Assembly: GCF_003597675.1 (NCBI RefSeq)
Contig: NZ_CP030827.1
Coordinates: 1,054,001 to 1,118,000 of the forward strand
Reading direction: 5' to 3'
From: Neorhizobium sp. NCHU2750
GTDB lineage: Bacteria; Pseudomonadota; Alphaproteobacteria; Rhizobiales; Rhizobiaceae
Length of the DNA stretch: 64,000 bases
Position 1 is the first letter of the stretch. Every line of letters begins with the position of its first letter. The notes below the pieces were generated by a model. The model did no database searches and was not told the DNA's origin. It saw nothing but the letters and a program-made list of their open reading frames with translations. This document shows positions 45,436-55,376 of the stretch, in pieces. Made by a program: the position numbers and the translations under genes.

Positions 45436-47691
45436 ATGGGACAGATCGTGAATCCGCCCGGCGACGACGGCGGCGACAATATTTTACCGGTGGACCTCAA
45501 GGCAGCGCTCGAAGAGCGCTATCTCGCCTATGCGCTGTCCACCATCATGCACCGCGCGCTGCCGGACGTTCGTGACGGGCTGAAGCCCGTCCACCGCCGC
45601 ATCGTCTATGCGATGAGCGAGATGGGCCTTCGCCCCAACACCGCCTTCCGCAAATGCGCCAAGATCGTCGGCGAGGTGATGGGTAACTATCACCCGCATG
45701 GCGACCAGGCGATCTACGACGCGCTGGCGCGTCTGGCGCAGGATTTCTCGCTGCGCTATCCGCTGGTCAACGGTCAGGGCAATTTCGGCAATATCGACGG
45801 TGATAGCCCCGCCGCCATGCGTTACACTGAAAGCAAGATGACGGCGGTGGCCGAACTCCTGCTGGAAGGTATCGATCAGGACGCCGTCGATTTCCGCGAT
45901 ACCTACGACGAGAGCAATTCGGAGCCCACGGTCCTGCCGGGCGCCTTCCCGAACCTGCTCGCCAATGGCGCAACCGGCATCGCGGTCGGCATGGCGACCT
46001 CCATCCCGCCGCACAACGCCCACGAACTCTGCGACGCCGCTCTCCACCTGATCAAGCATCCTGATGCGACGGTGGAGAAACTGATCGAATTCGTTCCCGG
46101 CCCGGACCTGCCGACCGGCGGCATCATCATCGACAGCCGTGAATCGATCATCGAGAGCTACCGCACCGGCCGCGGCGGTTTCCGCGTCCGCGCCAAGTGG
46201 GAAGTCGAAGATCTCGGCCGCGGCGGCTATCAGATCGTCGTTACCGAAATTCCTTATCAGGTGCAGAAATCACGCCTGATCGAAAAGATCGCCGAGCTGC
46301 TAATCGCCCGCAAGCTGCCGCTTCTCGACGATATCCGCGATGAATCGGCCGAAGACGTGCGTATCGTCATCGTGCCGAAGAGCCGCACGGTCGATGCGAC
46401 GCTTCTGATGGAATCGATGTTCAAGCTGACCGAGCTTGAAAGCCGCATTCCGCTCAACATGAACGTGCTGTCCATGGGCCGCGTGCCCAAGGTCATGGCG
46501 CTGAACGAGGTGCTGGTCGAATGGCTGGCGCACCGCAAGGACGTCCTCATCCGCCGCTCGCGCCATCGTCTGGCCGCGATCGACCGGCGCCTTGAAATTT
46601 TGGGCGGCTTGCTCGTCGCCTATCTCAACATCGACGAAGTCATCCGCATCATCCGCGAAGAGGATGAGCCGAAGCCGGTCATGGTGGAGCGCTGGTCTCT
46701 TACCGATCTCCAGGTCGAAGCGATCCTCAACATGCGGCTGCGCAATTTGCGCAAGCTCGAAGAGTTCGAGATCCGCACCGAAAACGACAAGCTGACCAAG
46801 GAAAAGGCCGATATCGAGGCGCTGCTTAGCTCCGACGACAAGCAGTGGCGGATGATCGAGGTCGAGATCCAGGACGTCAAGAAGACCTATGCCAAGGCAA
46901 CCGAACTCGGCCGCCGCCGCACCCAGTTCGCCGAAGCGCCGGAAGCAGATATCGAGGCGATCCAGCAGGCGATGATCGAAAAGGAACCGATCACCGTCGT
47001 CATCTCGCAGAAGGGCTGGATACGCGCGCTGAAGGGTCACGTGGCAGATACGTCCGGCCTTACCTTCAAGGAAGGCGACGGACCGAAGATCGCGTTTACC
47101 GCACAGACGACCGACAAGCTTCTGCTCGTCACCACCGGCGGCAAGGTCTATACGCTCGGCGGCGACAAGCTGCCCGGCGGACGCGGCCATGGTGAGCCGA
47201 TCCGCATCATGGTCGACATGGAAAACGATCAGGACATCCTGACCGCCTTCGTCCATGATTCAAGTCGCAGGATGATCATTGCCTCGACGTCGGGCTACGG
47301 CTTCATCGTCGCCGAAAGCGAGATGGTCGCCAATACCCGCAAGGGCAAGCAGGTGATGAATGTCGGCATGCCGGACGAGACCAAGCTCGTCGTGCCGGTC
47401 TCGGGCGATCATGTCGCCATCGTCGGCGAAAACCGCAAGATGGTGGTCTTCCCGCTCGAACAGCTGCCGGAAATGACCCGCGGCAAGGGCGTTCGCCTGC
47501 AGCGCTACAAGGATGGCGGCATTTCCGACATCAAGTGCTTTGCCATCGATGCCGGTCTTTCCTGGGAAGACAGCGCCGGCCGCGCCTTCAACCGCACGAA
47601 GGACGAACTCGCCGAATGGATGGGCGACCGCGCTTCTGCCGGACGCACGGTCCCGAAGGGTTTTCCGCGCAGCGGCAAGTTCGCAGGGTGA
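45436..47691 (+). CDS. parC: DNA topoisomerase IV subunit A
   Basis: 751 aa from ATG 45436 (GGCAGGAA precedes). The breakage-reunion domain shows the ParC/GyrA blocks: [34 protein letters not shown], and the catalytic Tyr in AAMRYTES. The C-terminal beta-pinwheel has GyrA-box-like repeats ([20 protein letters not shown]). ParC rather than GyrA is assigned from the short N-terminus ([19 protein letters not shown]) and length. With ParE (elsewhere) it decatenates daughter chromosomes. Confidence 0.95.
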   Translation: MGQIVNPPGDDGGDNILPVDLKAALEERYLAYALSTIMHRALPDVRDGLKPVHRRIVYAMSEMGLRPNTAFRKCAKIVGEVMGNYHPHGDQAIYDALARLAQDFSLRYPLVNGQGNFGNIDGDSPAAMRYTESKMTAVAELLLEGIDQDAVDFRDTYDESNSEPTVLPGAFPNLLANGATGIAVGMATSIPPHNAHELCDAALHLIKHPDATVEKLIEFVPGPDLPTGGIIIDSRESIIESYRTGRGGFRVRAKWEVEDLGRGGYQIVVTEIPYQVQKSRLIEKIAELLIARKLPLLDDIRDESAEDVRIVIVPKSRTVDATLLMESMFKLTELESRIPLNMNVLSMGRVPKVMALNEVLVEWLAHRKDVLIRRSRHRLAAIDRRLEILGGLLVAYLNIDEVIRIIREEDEPKPVMVERWSLTDLQVEAILNMRLRNLRKLEEFEIRTENDKLTKEKADIEALLSSDDKQWRMIEVEIQDVKKTYAKATELGRRRTQFAEAPEADIEAIQQAMIEKEPITVVISQKGWIRALKGHVADTSGLTFKEGDGPKIAFTAQTTDKLLLVTTGGKVYTLGGDKLPGGRGHGEPIRIMVDMENDQDILTAFVHDSSRRMIIASTSGYGFIVAESEMVANTRKGKQVMNVGMPDETKLVVPVSGDHVAIVGENRKMVVFPLEQLPEMTRGKGVRLQRYKDGGISDIKCFAIDAGLSWEDSAGRAFNRTKDELAEWMGDRASAGRTVPKGFPRSGKFAG

Positions 47692-47784
47692 CACGTACCT
47701 TCCGAAAGTCGCTGGCGGCTTTCGTCAACGCAAATGACGGCGCCGGTGATTGAGACGTGAGGCTGTCTCGACGGCGCCGTCTTG

Positions 47785-48027
47785 TTAATGCTTCCCAAGC
47801 TCCTTGAGGGCGACATAGTATTTTCGCATCGCGGTTTTGGCCGCGCTCATCTGGCGCTGAAAATCCTCGTCTGCAATTGCTTTCGGGGAGAAAAGTTCGA
47901 GGCCAGTGTCGTCTGAATGCAGTTCGACGATATCGCCCTCTTTCCAGCCGAGACGATGCAGAACATCCTGCGGCAGCACGACGCCGCAGCCTCCGTCGAC
48001 TTTCTGAATGGTGACTGCCCTGTCCAT
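47785..48027 (-). CDS. AbrB/MazE-type antitoxin-like protein, no partner seen
   Basis: 80 aa; ATG 48027 follows GGGAGGTTGCTG. The SpoVT/AbrB swapped-hairpin domain reads AVTIQKVDGGCGVVLPQDVLHRLGWKEGDIVEL. The C-terminal helix (FQRQMSAAKTAMRKYYVALKELG) is like tails that bind Doc/Fic or MazF toxins. No toxin gene is upstream or downstream: downstream is the parC end and upstream an EamA transporter. It may be a relic or a stand-alone regulator. Confidence 0.8.
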   Translation of the reverse strand: MDRAVTIQKVDGGCGVVLPQDVLHRLGWKEGDIVELHSDDTGLELFSPKAIADEDFQRQMSAAKTAMRKYYVALKELGKH

Positions 48028-48094
48028 CAGCAACCTCCCGTTGGCGAGTGAGTAGGATAGCACGACTTAAGGTAACTCGAAGTCACATTTTCTA

Positions 48095-48970
48095 TCAGGT
48101 TTCGACGGTGGCCTTCGGCCGTCCGCGTCGCACCTGCCATGCCGCATGGCCGACCAGCGAAAGGATCAGGATCGCGCCGCCGAGCAATGTTCTTGCATGC
48201 ATCTCCTCGCCGAAGATCATCCACACCCAGATCGGTGCGAGCACCGTCTCGAGCAGATAACACATGCCGACTTCGGCGCCGGTCAGATATTTGGGACCGG
48301 TCGCCAGGCACCAGAAGGCGAGCGGCAGCGTCACCAGTCCGTCGACAAGGACCCAGAATGAGGATGGGACGGTGGTGAAGCCGCCTGGCTCCATCATCGA
48401 AAGACCGACGATTGCCGGTATGATCGTTGCGACAAGCGGGACGAGGCCGATATCGGCCTTGCTCCTGCGTCCAATGATGATTGCGCCGGCCAGCAGCAGC
48501 GCCGTTGCGAGTGCCGACATATTGCCGAGCATGTCTCCGGCCGACAGCCCGCCGGAGACGATCAGTCCGACGCCGAAGACCATCAGTACCATGGTCACCC
48601 AGGTTGCACGCGAAGGCTGTTCACGTAGAAAAAGCCAGCCGAAAACTGCCGCAAGCATGGGCGTGAAGGCGACGATGAAGACGACATTGGCGGTTGCCGT
48701 ATTGAAGACGCCGCCAAGGAAGGTGATGGTCGAAAGGCCGTAGCACAACCCGGCAAGAAGCCCGGCTCTTCCGGGTTTCAGTGCTCTGTCCGCCGGATGC
48801 AGTCGCCAGACGACAATCCAGACGATCAGGCCGAGCGCGAATGTCGAGACGCTGCGCAGTGCCAGCGTTTCCCACAGATCACCACCACCCAACCGGACCA
48901 GCGGTACGTCGAAGGAAAGCGCGACGCCACCGGTGATCGTCAGCAGCAGTCCCTTGCTGTGATGCCGCAT
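48095..48970 (-). CDS. EamA family (drug/metabolite superfamily) transporter
   Basis: 291 aa with ten predicted membrane segments made of two EamA repeats (first SFDVPLVRLGGGDLWETLAL to PSRATWVTMVLM; second from NMSALATALLLAGA). The conserved short Pro/Gly-rich turn LETVLAPIWVWMIFGEEM near the end is typical of the family. Substrate unknown. It begins 3 bp after the bpt stop, so the two are co-transcribed. Confidence 0.88.
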   Translation of the reverse strand: MRHHSKGLLLTITGGVALSFDVPLVRLGGGDLWETLALRSVSTFALGLIVWIVVWRLHPADRALKPGRAGLLAGLCYGLSTITFLGGVFNTATANVVFIVAFTPMLAAVFGWLFLREQPSRATWVTMVLMVFGVGLIVSGGLSAGDMLGNMSALATALLLAGAIIIGRRSKADIGLVPLVATIIPAIVGLSMMEPGGFTTVPSSFWVLVDGLVTLPLAFWCLATGPKYLTGAEVGMCYLLETVLAPIWVWMIFGEEMHARTLLGGAILILSLVGHAAWQVRRGRPKATVET

Positions 48971-48973
48971 ACG

Positions 48974-49750
48974 TTATCGCTCTGAACGGGGATCGATGGC
49001 CGGCGGCAGAAACCGTTCCCATCCGCGCGCAGTCAATTGTTCCTGCGGCTGGTAGCGCGTCTTGTAGTCCATCTTGGAGGAACCCTTGACCCAATAGCCC
49101 AGATAGACATGCGGCAGACCGAGCGATCGCGTCCGGTTGATATGGTCGAGGATCATGAAGGTTCCGAGCGACCGCTTTTCCAGCTCCGGATTGAAGAAGG
49201 AATAGACCATCGACAGGCCGTCGCTCATCATGTCGGTCAGCGCCACGGCGATCAGTTCGCCCTTGGCCTCTCCACTGATGCCATGACCGGGCTCGCGGAC
49301 GCGGTATTCGATCAGGCGGGTATTCACATGCGTGTCTTCCACCATGATCGCATAATCGAGCGCCGACATGTCCGACATGCCGCCATGCTGGTGGCGATCG
49401 TCGAGGTAGCGGCGGAAGAGGGCGAATTGTTCGGTTGAAGGCTGTGCCGGCTGAACCACCGAAACGATATCCCGGTTTGCCGTCATCACCCGCTTCATCG
49501 ATTTGGTCGGCTCGAATTCACCGGCCAGGATGCGCACCGAGACGCAGGCGCGGCAGGCCTCGCAGGCCGGCCGGTATGCGATATTCTGCGAGCGGCGAAA
49601 GCCGCCCTGGGTCAGGAGGTCGTTCATTTCCGCTGCGCGGGGTCCGACGAGGTGCGTGAACACCTTGCGTTCCATTTCACCCGGTAGGTAGGGACAAACT
49701 GCCGGAGCCGTCAGATAGAACTGCGGGGAAGGCGTCGTCTGGGTATTCAT
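48974..49750 (-). CDS. bpt: Aspartate/glutamate leucyltransferase (N-end rule)
   Basis: 258 aa from ATG 49750. Family signature: Cys-rich [14 protein letters not shown] around residue 60 and the transferase core ([39 protein letters not shown]). Uses Leu-tRNA to add Leu to proteins bearing N-terminal Asp or Glu, marking them for ClpSAP. Found in the order hemB-RDD-bpt, common in rhizobia. Confidence 0.93.
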   Translation of the reverse strand: MNTQTTPSPQFYLTAPAVCPYLPGEMERKVFTHLVGPRAAEMNDLLTQGGFRRSQNIAYRPACEACRACVSVRILAGEFEPTKSMKRVMTANRDIVSVVQPAQPSTEQFALFRRYLDDRHQHGGMSDMSALDYAIMVEDTHVNTRLIEYRVREPGHGISGEAKGELIAVALTDMMSDGLSMVYSFFNPELEKRSLGTFMILDHINRTRSLGLPHVYLGYWVKGSSKMDYKTRYQPQEQLTARGWERFLPPAIDPRSER

Positions 49751-49896
49751 CGAGTTGCGGCCGATCCCGTCATGGAGTGGGAAATGTCCTACCATGGCGC
49801 ATAAATGGAAAACGTCAACCAGGAGCTTTGCAGCCCTTGGTTCCAGAAGCGGGCAATCAGCAACAATCCTGTGACTTTCCGCTCCGCCTATGCCCT

Positions 49897-50355
49897 TCAG
49901 CCCGTCCGCGCCACGACTGTTCCAAGCAGCATGTCATGCACCAGTCGCGACCTGTCGGTAAACAGGCCTGCCAGCAGAATGAGCGGCGTCAGCACCGAGT
50001 TGATCAGCCAGAACAGCACCGTGTGCACCATGGCGGTCATGAAATCCATCCGCCGCCCGTCGAGCCGCATCAGTGTGATCCCCATCGCGCGCATGCCGGG
50101 CGACGCCTGTGCAGGGCCGCCGAGCGTCATGCCGAAATAGAGAAGCGCGACGATGACGAACAGCGCCGGATAGAGCATGAAGCCCAGCCCCAGCGTGATG
50201 ATGCCGAGGAAGAACACGACGATCGCGGCCGGAATGCACAACAGAAGCACGATCAGGTAATCGAGGATGAAGGCGAACACCCGGCGCAGAAGAACGCCGC
50301 TATAGGCGCGCCAGTCCTGCGGTGCCGCATAGGTGGGGTTCGGGTCGAGGCTCAT
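49897..50355 (-). CDS. RDD family membrane protein
   Basis: 152 aa, three to four hydrophobic segments. The RDD motif is present as [12 protein letters not shown] (Arg-x-x-Ala/Phe-Asp pattern) and the family's later [14 protein letters not shown] loop and [15 protein letters not shown] end. Members have been linked to ion or lipid transport and remain mostly uncharacterised. Lies between bpt and hemB on the same strand. Confidence 0.88.
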   Translation of the reverse strand: MSLDPNPTYAAPQDWRAYSGVLLRRVFAFILDYLIVLLLCIPAAIVVFFLGIITLGLGFMLYPALFVIVALLYFGMTLGGPAQASPGMRAMGITLMRLDGRRMDFMTAMVHTVLFWLINSVLTPLILLAGLFTDRSRLVHDMLLGTVVARTG

Positions 50356-50438
50356 CGATTTGGGGTCTCCTGTTTCTCCCCAACCATATGGGGAGATATT
50401 GCAACCTTAGCAAGTCTCGACCCTTCGGGGCCCGGCCG

Positions 50439-51449
50439 TCAGCCCTTGGCGAGCTTCTTTGCGACATCGACTGCGAAATAGGTGAGGATGCCGTCGCAGC
50501 CGGCGCGTTTGAAGCAGAGCAGCGTCTCCATCATCACTCGTTCGCCGTCGATCCAGCCGTTCATCGCCGCTGCCTTGATCTGCGCATATTCGCCCGAGAC
50601 CTGATAGGCATAGGTCGGAAGCCCGAAAGCCTCCTTCACCCGCCAACAGATATCGAGATAGGGCAGGCCGGGCTTGACCATCATCATGTCGGCGCCTTCT
50701 TCGACGTCGAGGGCTGCATCGCGCAGCGCCTCCGTGCCATTGGCCGGCGATACGTAATAGCTGTTCTTGTCCCCCTTCAGCAGGCCCCCGGTATTGATCG
50801 CCTCGCGATAGGGGCCGTAGAAGCCGGACGAAAATTTCGTCGCGTAGGCCATGATGCCGACATCCTGGTGGCCGCTCGCATCGAGCCCGCGGCGGATCGC
50901 GCCGATGCGGCCATCCATCATTTCCGATGGCGCAATGATATCGGCGCCGGCATCGGCCTGCATGATCGCGGCCTTGACCACCTGATCGACGGTCTCGTCA
51001 TTGACGATGATCCCGTCGCGCAGGATGCCGTCATGGCCGTGGCTGGTGAACGGGTCGAGCGCCACGTCGGTGATCAGGCCGATATTGGGCACAGTTTTCT
51101 TCGTAGCGGTCACGAACCGGTTCATCAGGTTGTTGGGATTGAGGATCTCCGAACCGGTCTGGTCGCGCAGGTCCATCTCGATATCCGGAAAGGGAGCGAT
51201 CGCCGGAATGCCGAGATCGGCGGCTTCCTTCACCGCTTCCACCGCCATGTCGACGCTCATCCGGTTGACGCCGGGCATTGCCGCCAGGGGCTCGCAGACG
51301 CCGGTGCCGTGAGTGATGAAGATCGGCCAGATCAGGTCGTCGACCGTCACCCGGTTCTCCTGCACCATGCGGCGAACCCAGTCGGCCTTGCGATTGCGCC
51401 GCATCCTGCGGTGCCCGGTGATCTCGTCGACGAGATGCGTCTTGTCCAT
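50439..51449 (-). CDS. hemB: Delta-aminolevulinic acid dehydratase (porphobilinogen synthase)
   Basis: 336 aa from ATG 51449 (GGAGACACC upstream). Condenses two ALA molecules in heme synthesis. Active-site Lys are in ATKFSSGFYGPYR and MVKPGLPYLD. The metal site reads DVALDPFTSHGHDG, which lacks the three Cys of zinc-dependent enzymes, so this is the magnesium-type, as known for rhizobial HemB. Start of a minus-strand run ending at the EamA gene. Confidence 0.97.
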   Translation of the reverse strand: MDKTHLVDEITGHRRMRRNRKADWVRRMVQENRVTVDDLIWPIFITHGTGVCEPLAAMPGVNRMSVDMAVEAVKEAADLGIPAIAPFPDIEMDLRDQTGSEILNPNNLMNRFVTATKKTVPNIGLITDVALDPFTSHGHDGILRDGIIVNDETVDQVVKAAIMQADAGADIIAPSEMMDGRIGAIRRGLDASGHQDVGIMAYATKFSSGFYGPYREAINTGGLLKGDKNSYYVSPANGTEALRDAALDVEEGADMMMVKPGLPYLDICWRVKEAFGLPTYAYQVSGEYAQIKAAAMNGWIDGERVMMETLLCFKRAGCDGILTYFAVDVAKKLAKG

Positions 51450-51580
51450 GACGGTGTCTCCGTTATTCTTGTTGTGGCGGTCCTTAGCACGCGACAAGTT
51501 GTTTATGAATGACCCCGATAGGTCATTGCTGCCATGCATGCGGCTGGCGGCTCGCGCCATGCCCCTATATATCAATCGGC

Positions 51581-52012
51581 ATGGAACCTGATTCACCTTC
51601 GGCGCCGAGGCGCACGCTGACCGAGCTCCTGTTCATCCTTTTCCTGAGGATGATAGCGATCACCTGTTTCTGGTTCGGAATGCAATATTGGGCGATGCTC
51701 GTCGGCTACTCGCTGGATGGCCGGGCACGCTTCGATCTCCTGACCTTGCCCTGGCGGGCCGCGGCCGCAACGCTCGCCGTGCTTTTCCCGGTCGCATCGC
51801 TCGGCCTGTGGCTCACCGTCTCATGGGGAGCAGTCCTGTGGGCGCTCGCCGCCATCATCCAGATTCTGATGTATGTCGTGTGGCCGGCAATCTTCGGCAC
51901 CAACCATCTCGTCCCGTTTCTGCACGTGCTCGTGGCGGCACTCTATATCGTTTTCCGACTGTCTTTATGGTTCGAAAGCCGCCGCAAGGAAGAGCGGGTA
52001 AGCACTGATTAA
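51581..52012 (+). CDS. DUF6163-like small membrane protein
   Basis: 143 aa, four hydrophobic segments (LFILFLRMIAITCFWFGMQY first), charged C-terminus (WFESRRKEER). No enzyme motif. I recall a rhizobial DUF6163 protein in this position between hemB and ldtR, but only by context. ATG 51581 is used; no clear Shine-Dalgarno. Divergent from hemB. Confidence 0.65.
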   Translation: MEPDSPSAPRRTLTELLFILFLRMIAITCFWFGMQYWAMLVGYSLDGRARFDLLTLPWRAAAATLAVLFPVASLGLWLTVSWGAVLWALAAIIQILMYVVWPAIFGTNHLVPFLHVLVAALYIVFRLSLWFESRRKEERVSTD

Positions 52013-52251
52013 CCACGAAGCTAAAGGGAAATAGCTCGTATTTTAGTGAAATTTTCGACGTAAGTGATTGATTTTTATAAGCGGAATTGGCTGCCGCAGG
52101 CTGGGCGCCACAGTCTCGCCGAAATCGGAAAATGCGGGTAGGTATTTGTTAGCCACGTGTTTTAAGTCGAATTTTATGTGCATTCGATAGGGTCTGTCTC
52201 AAGGCGGGAAGAAACAAACACACCGCCAAACAAAACAGTGAGGCAGTCATC

Positions 52252-52764
52252 ATGAACACCAAGCTCAAGCCGCAGGCACCGGCAGTCGTAGATATCCACG
52301 AAGACACCATCCGCTCGCTCTACATGGAGTCGCTGCATCTGGTCGAACGTCTTCACCGCCGTCTCCTCGATGTCATCAAGGACGAGTTCGACCGTCAGGG
52401 TCGTGACGACGTCAACGCCGTTCAGGCGCTTCTTCTCTTCAACATCGGCAATTCCGAACTGACCGCCGGTGAACTTCGCTCCCGCGGCTACTATCTCGGC
52501 TCCAACGTTTCCTACAACGTCAAGAAGCTGGTCGACCTCGGTTTCATCAATCACTCCCGCTCGCGCATTGACCGTCGCTCGGTCCGCATCAGCCTGACGC
52601 CGGAAGGCCAGGCGATCGCCGAGACCGTCGCACGCCTCTACGAGCGCCATATCGGCTCGATCGAAAAGGTCGGCGGCATCGGCGAGGGCGAGTTCTCGCA
52701 GATGAACAAGCTCCTGCAGCGCCTCGACCGTTTCTGGAACGACTCGATCGCCTACCGGATGTAA
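52252..52764 (+). CDS. ldtR: MarR-family regulator LdtR
   Basis: 170 aa. Winged helix of MarR type: LFNIGNSELTAGELRSRGYY recognition area and wing SRSRIDRRSVRISLTPEG. Matches the LdtR regulator characterised in Liberibacter asiaticus and Sinorhizobium, which activates an L,D-transpeptidase gene (ldtP) and affects osmotic tolerance. Here ldtP lies 4.2 kb downstream, separated by the ECF cassette. An inverted TCGAA-N11-TTCGA lies 65 bp upstream (52167-52187). Confidence 0.88.
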   Translation: MNTKLKPQAPAVVDIHEDTIRSLYMESLHLVERLHRRLLDVIKDEFDRQGRDDVNAVQALLLFNIGNSELTAGELRSRGYYLGSNVSYNVKKLVDLGFINHSRSRIDRRSVRISLTPEGQAIAETVARLYERHIGSIEKVGGIGEGEFSQMNKLLQRLDRFWNDSIAYRM

Positions 52765-52848
52765 TCCGCACGGAAAGATAATGCGCCTTTAAACCACTAA
52801 AGGCTTGGCGTTACTCATTTCCTCCAGTCATGCGGTGACGCACAAAGA

Positions 52849-52884
52849 CACGGCGGAGCGTACCCCTACGCTCCGCCGTGCGTT
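52849..52884. terminator. Strong bidirectional hairpin after ldtR
   Basis: Perfect 14-bp stem CACGGCGGAGCGTA / TACGCTCCGCCGTG with a CCCC loop, followed by CGTTTCTG on the plus strand. It separates ldtR from the convergent 76-aa gene and would stop both transcripts. Confidence 0.85.
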
Positions 52885-52890
52885 TCTGTT

Positions 52891-53121
52891 TCATTCTTCC
52901 GAAAGGCTCTGCGCGGCCGAGCCGCCGCCGATCGCCTTGATCCTCGTCAGGTCGACGATCACGTCCTGCCAGCCCGTCGGGCGGTAGCCGCGAACCTTGT
53001 CCGGCCACTCGCAGATGCCGTCCTCGTTGACATAGCCGACCCAATGCGCACTCGCGAGGTGATCGAAGAGCAGCAACACCAGTTTGTTGGCGGCAAGCGT
53101 TGATGTCGGCTTCCAGTTCAT
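52891..53121 (-). CDS. Small protein, unknown
   Basis: 76 aa with ATG 53121 after GGGGGAG. Hydrophilic, cytoplasmic, starts MNWKPTSTLAANKLVLLLFD and has DGICEWPDKVRGYRP. No recognised domain. Flanked by the terminator and by the divergent ECF cassette. Longer in-frame starts upstream have no supporting site. Confidence 0.55.
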   Translation of the reverse strand: MNWKPTSTLAANKLVLLLFDHLASAHWVGYVNEDGICEWPDKVRGYRPTGWQDVIVDLTRIKAIGGGSAAQSLSEE

Positions 53122-53269
53122 GAGCTCCCCCAGCAGGTTTTCTGAAGCGAGGAAAATAATCCGGTCAGCTTGCTTGAGGCTGGCGCCCTTCAATTTCCTG
53201 TGCGCAAGGCAGGGCAGGGATCGGCACACATCTTGCTTTGCTGAACCCACCGAATTTAAGGGGTCATTC

Positions 53270-53839
53270 ATGCAAAACACAATCGCCAAACCCGAGGGCA
53301 ATGCTCTCTTCCCGATCGTCCTTTCCATCGTCGCGGCAGCTGCCACCGGCGTGCTCTGGGCCTATGCCAACCCGATCCAGCTGGTGCCGGGCGTCATCCA
53401 GTGGCGCATCTTCGCCTTCCTGCCGCCGCTCGTCGGCATTCTGCTCGGCTGGAGAAGCGGCTTCATCTGCGGCTATCTCGGCACCATCGTCTGGTCGCTG
53501 CTGGCCGGCGCCTTCATTCCGGCCCATTCGCTGCTCGTCGATGGCGTCATGGTGGGCCTGACCGGTCTCTTCCCCGGCCTTCTCTTCGATCCTGCCAAGA
53601 CCACCTTCGATCGCGCCGCGCTGATTAAAATCGCAGCAACCTGCCTTATCGTTGGCCTTGTCATGGTTGTTGCTGTTTCCGCCAGCTTGGCCTATCTCGG
53701 CATCTTCCCGTTCTGGTGGGCTGTCGGTTATCTCGGCCTGTCGGATATTGTTCCGATGCTGATCGGAACGCCGCTGCTGGTTGTGCCTGCCCTGAAGATC
53801 CTCAAGAGCGCACATCCGGCCGGGTTCACCCGCTTCTGA
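53270..53839 (+). CDS. ECF-type transporter substrate-binding membrane (S) component
   Basis: 189 aa, six hydrophobic segments. The pattern AFLPPLVGILLGWRSGFICG then GTIVWSLLAGAFIPAHSLLVDG resembles S components of energy-coupling factor transporters. The identity of the ligand is not clear; the linked phosphoribosyltransferase suggests a nucleobase or related compound (inference). AAGGGG precedes ATG 53270. First gene of a four-gene operon. Confidence 0.75.
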   Translation: MQNTIAKPEGNALFPIVLSIVAAAATGVLWAYANPIQLVPGVIQWRIFAFLPPLVGILLGWRSGFICGYLGTIVWSLLAGAFIPAHSLLVDGVMVGLTGLFPGLLFDPAKTTFDRAALIKIAATCLIVGLVMVVAVSASLAYLGIFPFWWAVGYLGLSDIVPMLIGTPLLVVPALKILKSAHPAGFTRF

Positions 53840-53855
53840 AGGTCAGCCAAGTTCA

Positions 53856-55376
53856 GTGTTTGATATCGATAATCTGACTGTCGGCTTCGGTGGTGACGTA
53901 TCCGTCATCGCCGGGGCCGATCTGCATCTCGAAAAAGGGGCAAGGCTTCTCGTCTGCGGCGCAGCCGGCTGCGGCAAGTCGACCCTGATGAATGTCATTG
54001 CCGGCATCGTGCCGACACTTGTGACGCCGCCTGCCTATTCCGGCGAGGTCAAGCTGAACGGCAACACACTTGCCGAACTCGGCAAGGATCGCTGGTTCAC
54101 CATGGTGGCGAGCCTTGCCCAGAATGCCGAGGACCAGCTCTGGGATCTCGGCGTCGAAGACCTGATTGCCTTTCCGCTGGAAAATCGCGGCGTTGCGAAG
54201 GCCGAAATCCGTGCCCGCGTCGCCGAATTGATCGTCGAACTCGATCTCGGCCAGTTGCGTGGCCGCCGGGTGCTGACACTGTCCGGCGGCGAGCGCCGCA
54301 TGGTGGCGATCGCGGCTGCCATCGCGGCAAGGCCTGAAATCCTCGTGTTGGACGAGCCGACGACCGGGCTCGATCCCGCCGCCCGCCAGCGTCTCGTCAG
54401 GCTCATCGAAAAGCTCTCCCGCGATCTCTCGGGTGTTGTCATTGCCGAACAGGACCCGGCTTCCCTGCAGGCCGTGGTCGACCAGGTTTCGCTGCTCGAC
54501 GCGGCCTCCCTTTCCACACCGGTCGATGCGGCTGCGATCATGTCCGAAACCGCGCCCTGGGAGGCCGCCGGCATTCTTGCGCCGCGCCGCCAGCGTCCGG
54601 TCAAGCTTGAGACCGAAGCAGGGCGGACGCTGCTTGCCGTCGAAGGCGTGAAGACCGAACTGAAACGCGCCGATGGCCAGCCGGTTCTGGAAAACGTCGC
54701 CCTTGATCTCAAGGCGGGCGAAGTGGTCGGGCTCATCGGCCGCAACGGCGCGGGCAAGACGACGCTCTTCCAGTCGATCCTCGGTCTGGCGAAGATGAAG
54801 GCCGGTACGATCACCATCGATGGGGAGGCGGCAAACGGCTGGACGCCGGCACGCCGTGCCCGCTCGATCGCCTACCTGCCGCAGAACATGCGCCGGATCC
54901 TGTTCAATATGACGGTGATCGATGAAGTGCTGTTTGCCATGACAGGAGGGGCGTCTGGTGGCACATCCGGTGGTGACCGCGCCAAGGCGGCGGAGATGCT
55001 TGCGCGCTACGGGATCGGCGATCTCGCCGAGGCCAACCCCTTCGCGCTCTCTGCCCGCCAGCAGGCGCTGCTCGGACTTGCCTGTGCTGAAGCCGCCTCG
55101 GTCAAGATTGCCATTCTCGACGAGCCGCTTCTGGCGCGCGATCTCGAAGGACGTCGGATGCTGCAGAATTTCCTCGCCACCATGACCGGTTCCGGTTGCT
55201 GCGTTCTGCTGATTTCCCACGATCTGGAACTGATCGACGATGTCACGTCGCGTTCGCTGATCCTCGAAAAGGGCCGCATCGCCTTTAACGGCAAAACCTC
55301 GGATGCATGGGGCAGCGAGGCCTTTGCTGCACTTGGCTGGCCGGCACCCTATGCCGAACACGAGGTGCTGGCATGA
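53856..55376 (+). CDS. ECF-type transporter double ATPase (EcfA-EcfA' fusion)
   Basis: 506 aa, GTG start at 53856. Two ABC ATPase domains. First: Walker A GAAGCGKST (near residue 34), Q-loop SLAQNAEDQLWDLGV of EcfA type, signature LSGGERR, Walker B LVLDEPTTG, and Gln at the H-loop site (IAEQDP). Second: Walker A GRNGAGKTT, degenerate signature LSARQ, Walker B AILDEP and normal H-loop ISHDLE. So one composite ATP site is complete and one is degenerate. Overlaps the EcfT gene by ATGA. Confidence 0.92.
   Translation: MFDIDNLTVGFGGDVSVIAGADLHLEKGARLLVCGAAGCGKSTLMNVIAGIVPTLVTPPAYSGEVKLNGNTLAELGKDRWFTMVASLAQNAEDQLWDLGVEDLIAFPLENRGVAKAEIRARVAELIVELDLGQLRGRRVLTLSGGERRMVAIAAAIAARPEILVLDEPTTGLDPAARQRLVRLIEKLSRDLSGVVIAEQDPASLQAVVDQVSLLDAASLSTPVDAAAIMSETAPWEAAGILAPRRQRPVKLETEAGRTLLAVEGVKTELKRADGQPVLENVALDLKAGEVVGLIGRNGAGKTTLFQSILGLAKMKAGTITIDGEAANGWTPARRARSIAYLPQNMRRILFNMTVIDEVLFAMTGGASGGTSGGDRAKAAEMLARYGIGDLAEANPFALSARQQALLGLACAEAASVKIAILDEPLLARDLEGRRMLQNFLATMTGSGCCVLLISHDLELIDDVTSRSLILEKGRIAFNGKTSDAWGSEAFAALGWPAPYAEHEVLA

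Noticed and set aside
53122..53269. Purine, preQ1 or TPP riboswitch before the ECF cassette
   Set aside because: None of the conserved core strings of these aptamers is present; only short, weak hairpins are visible.
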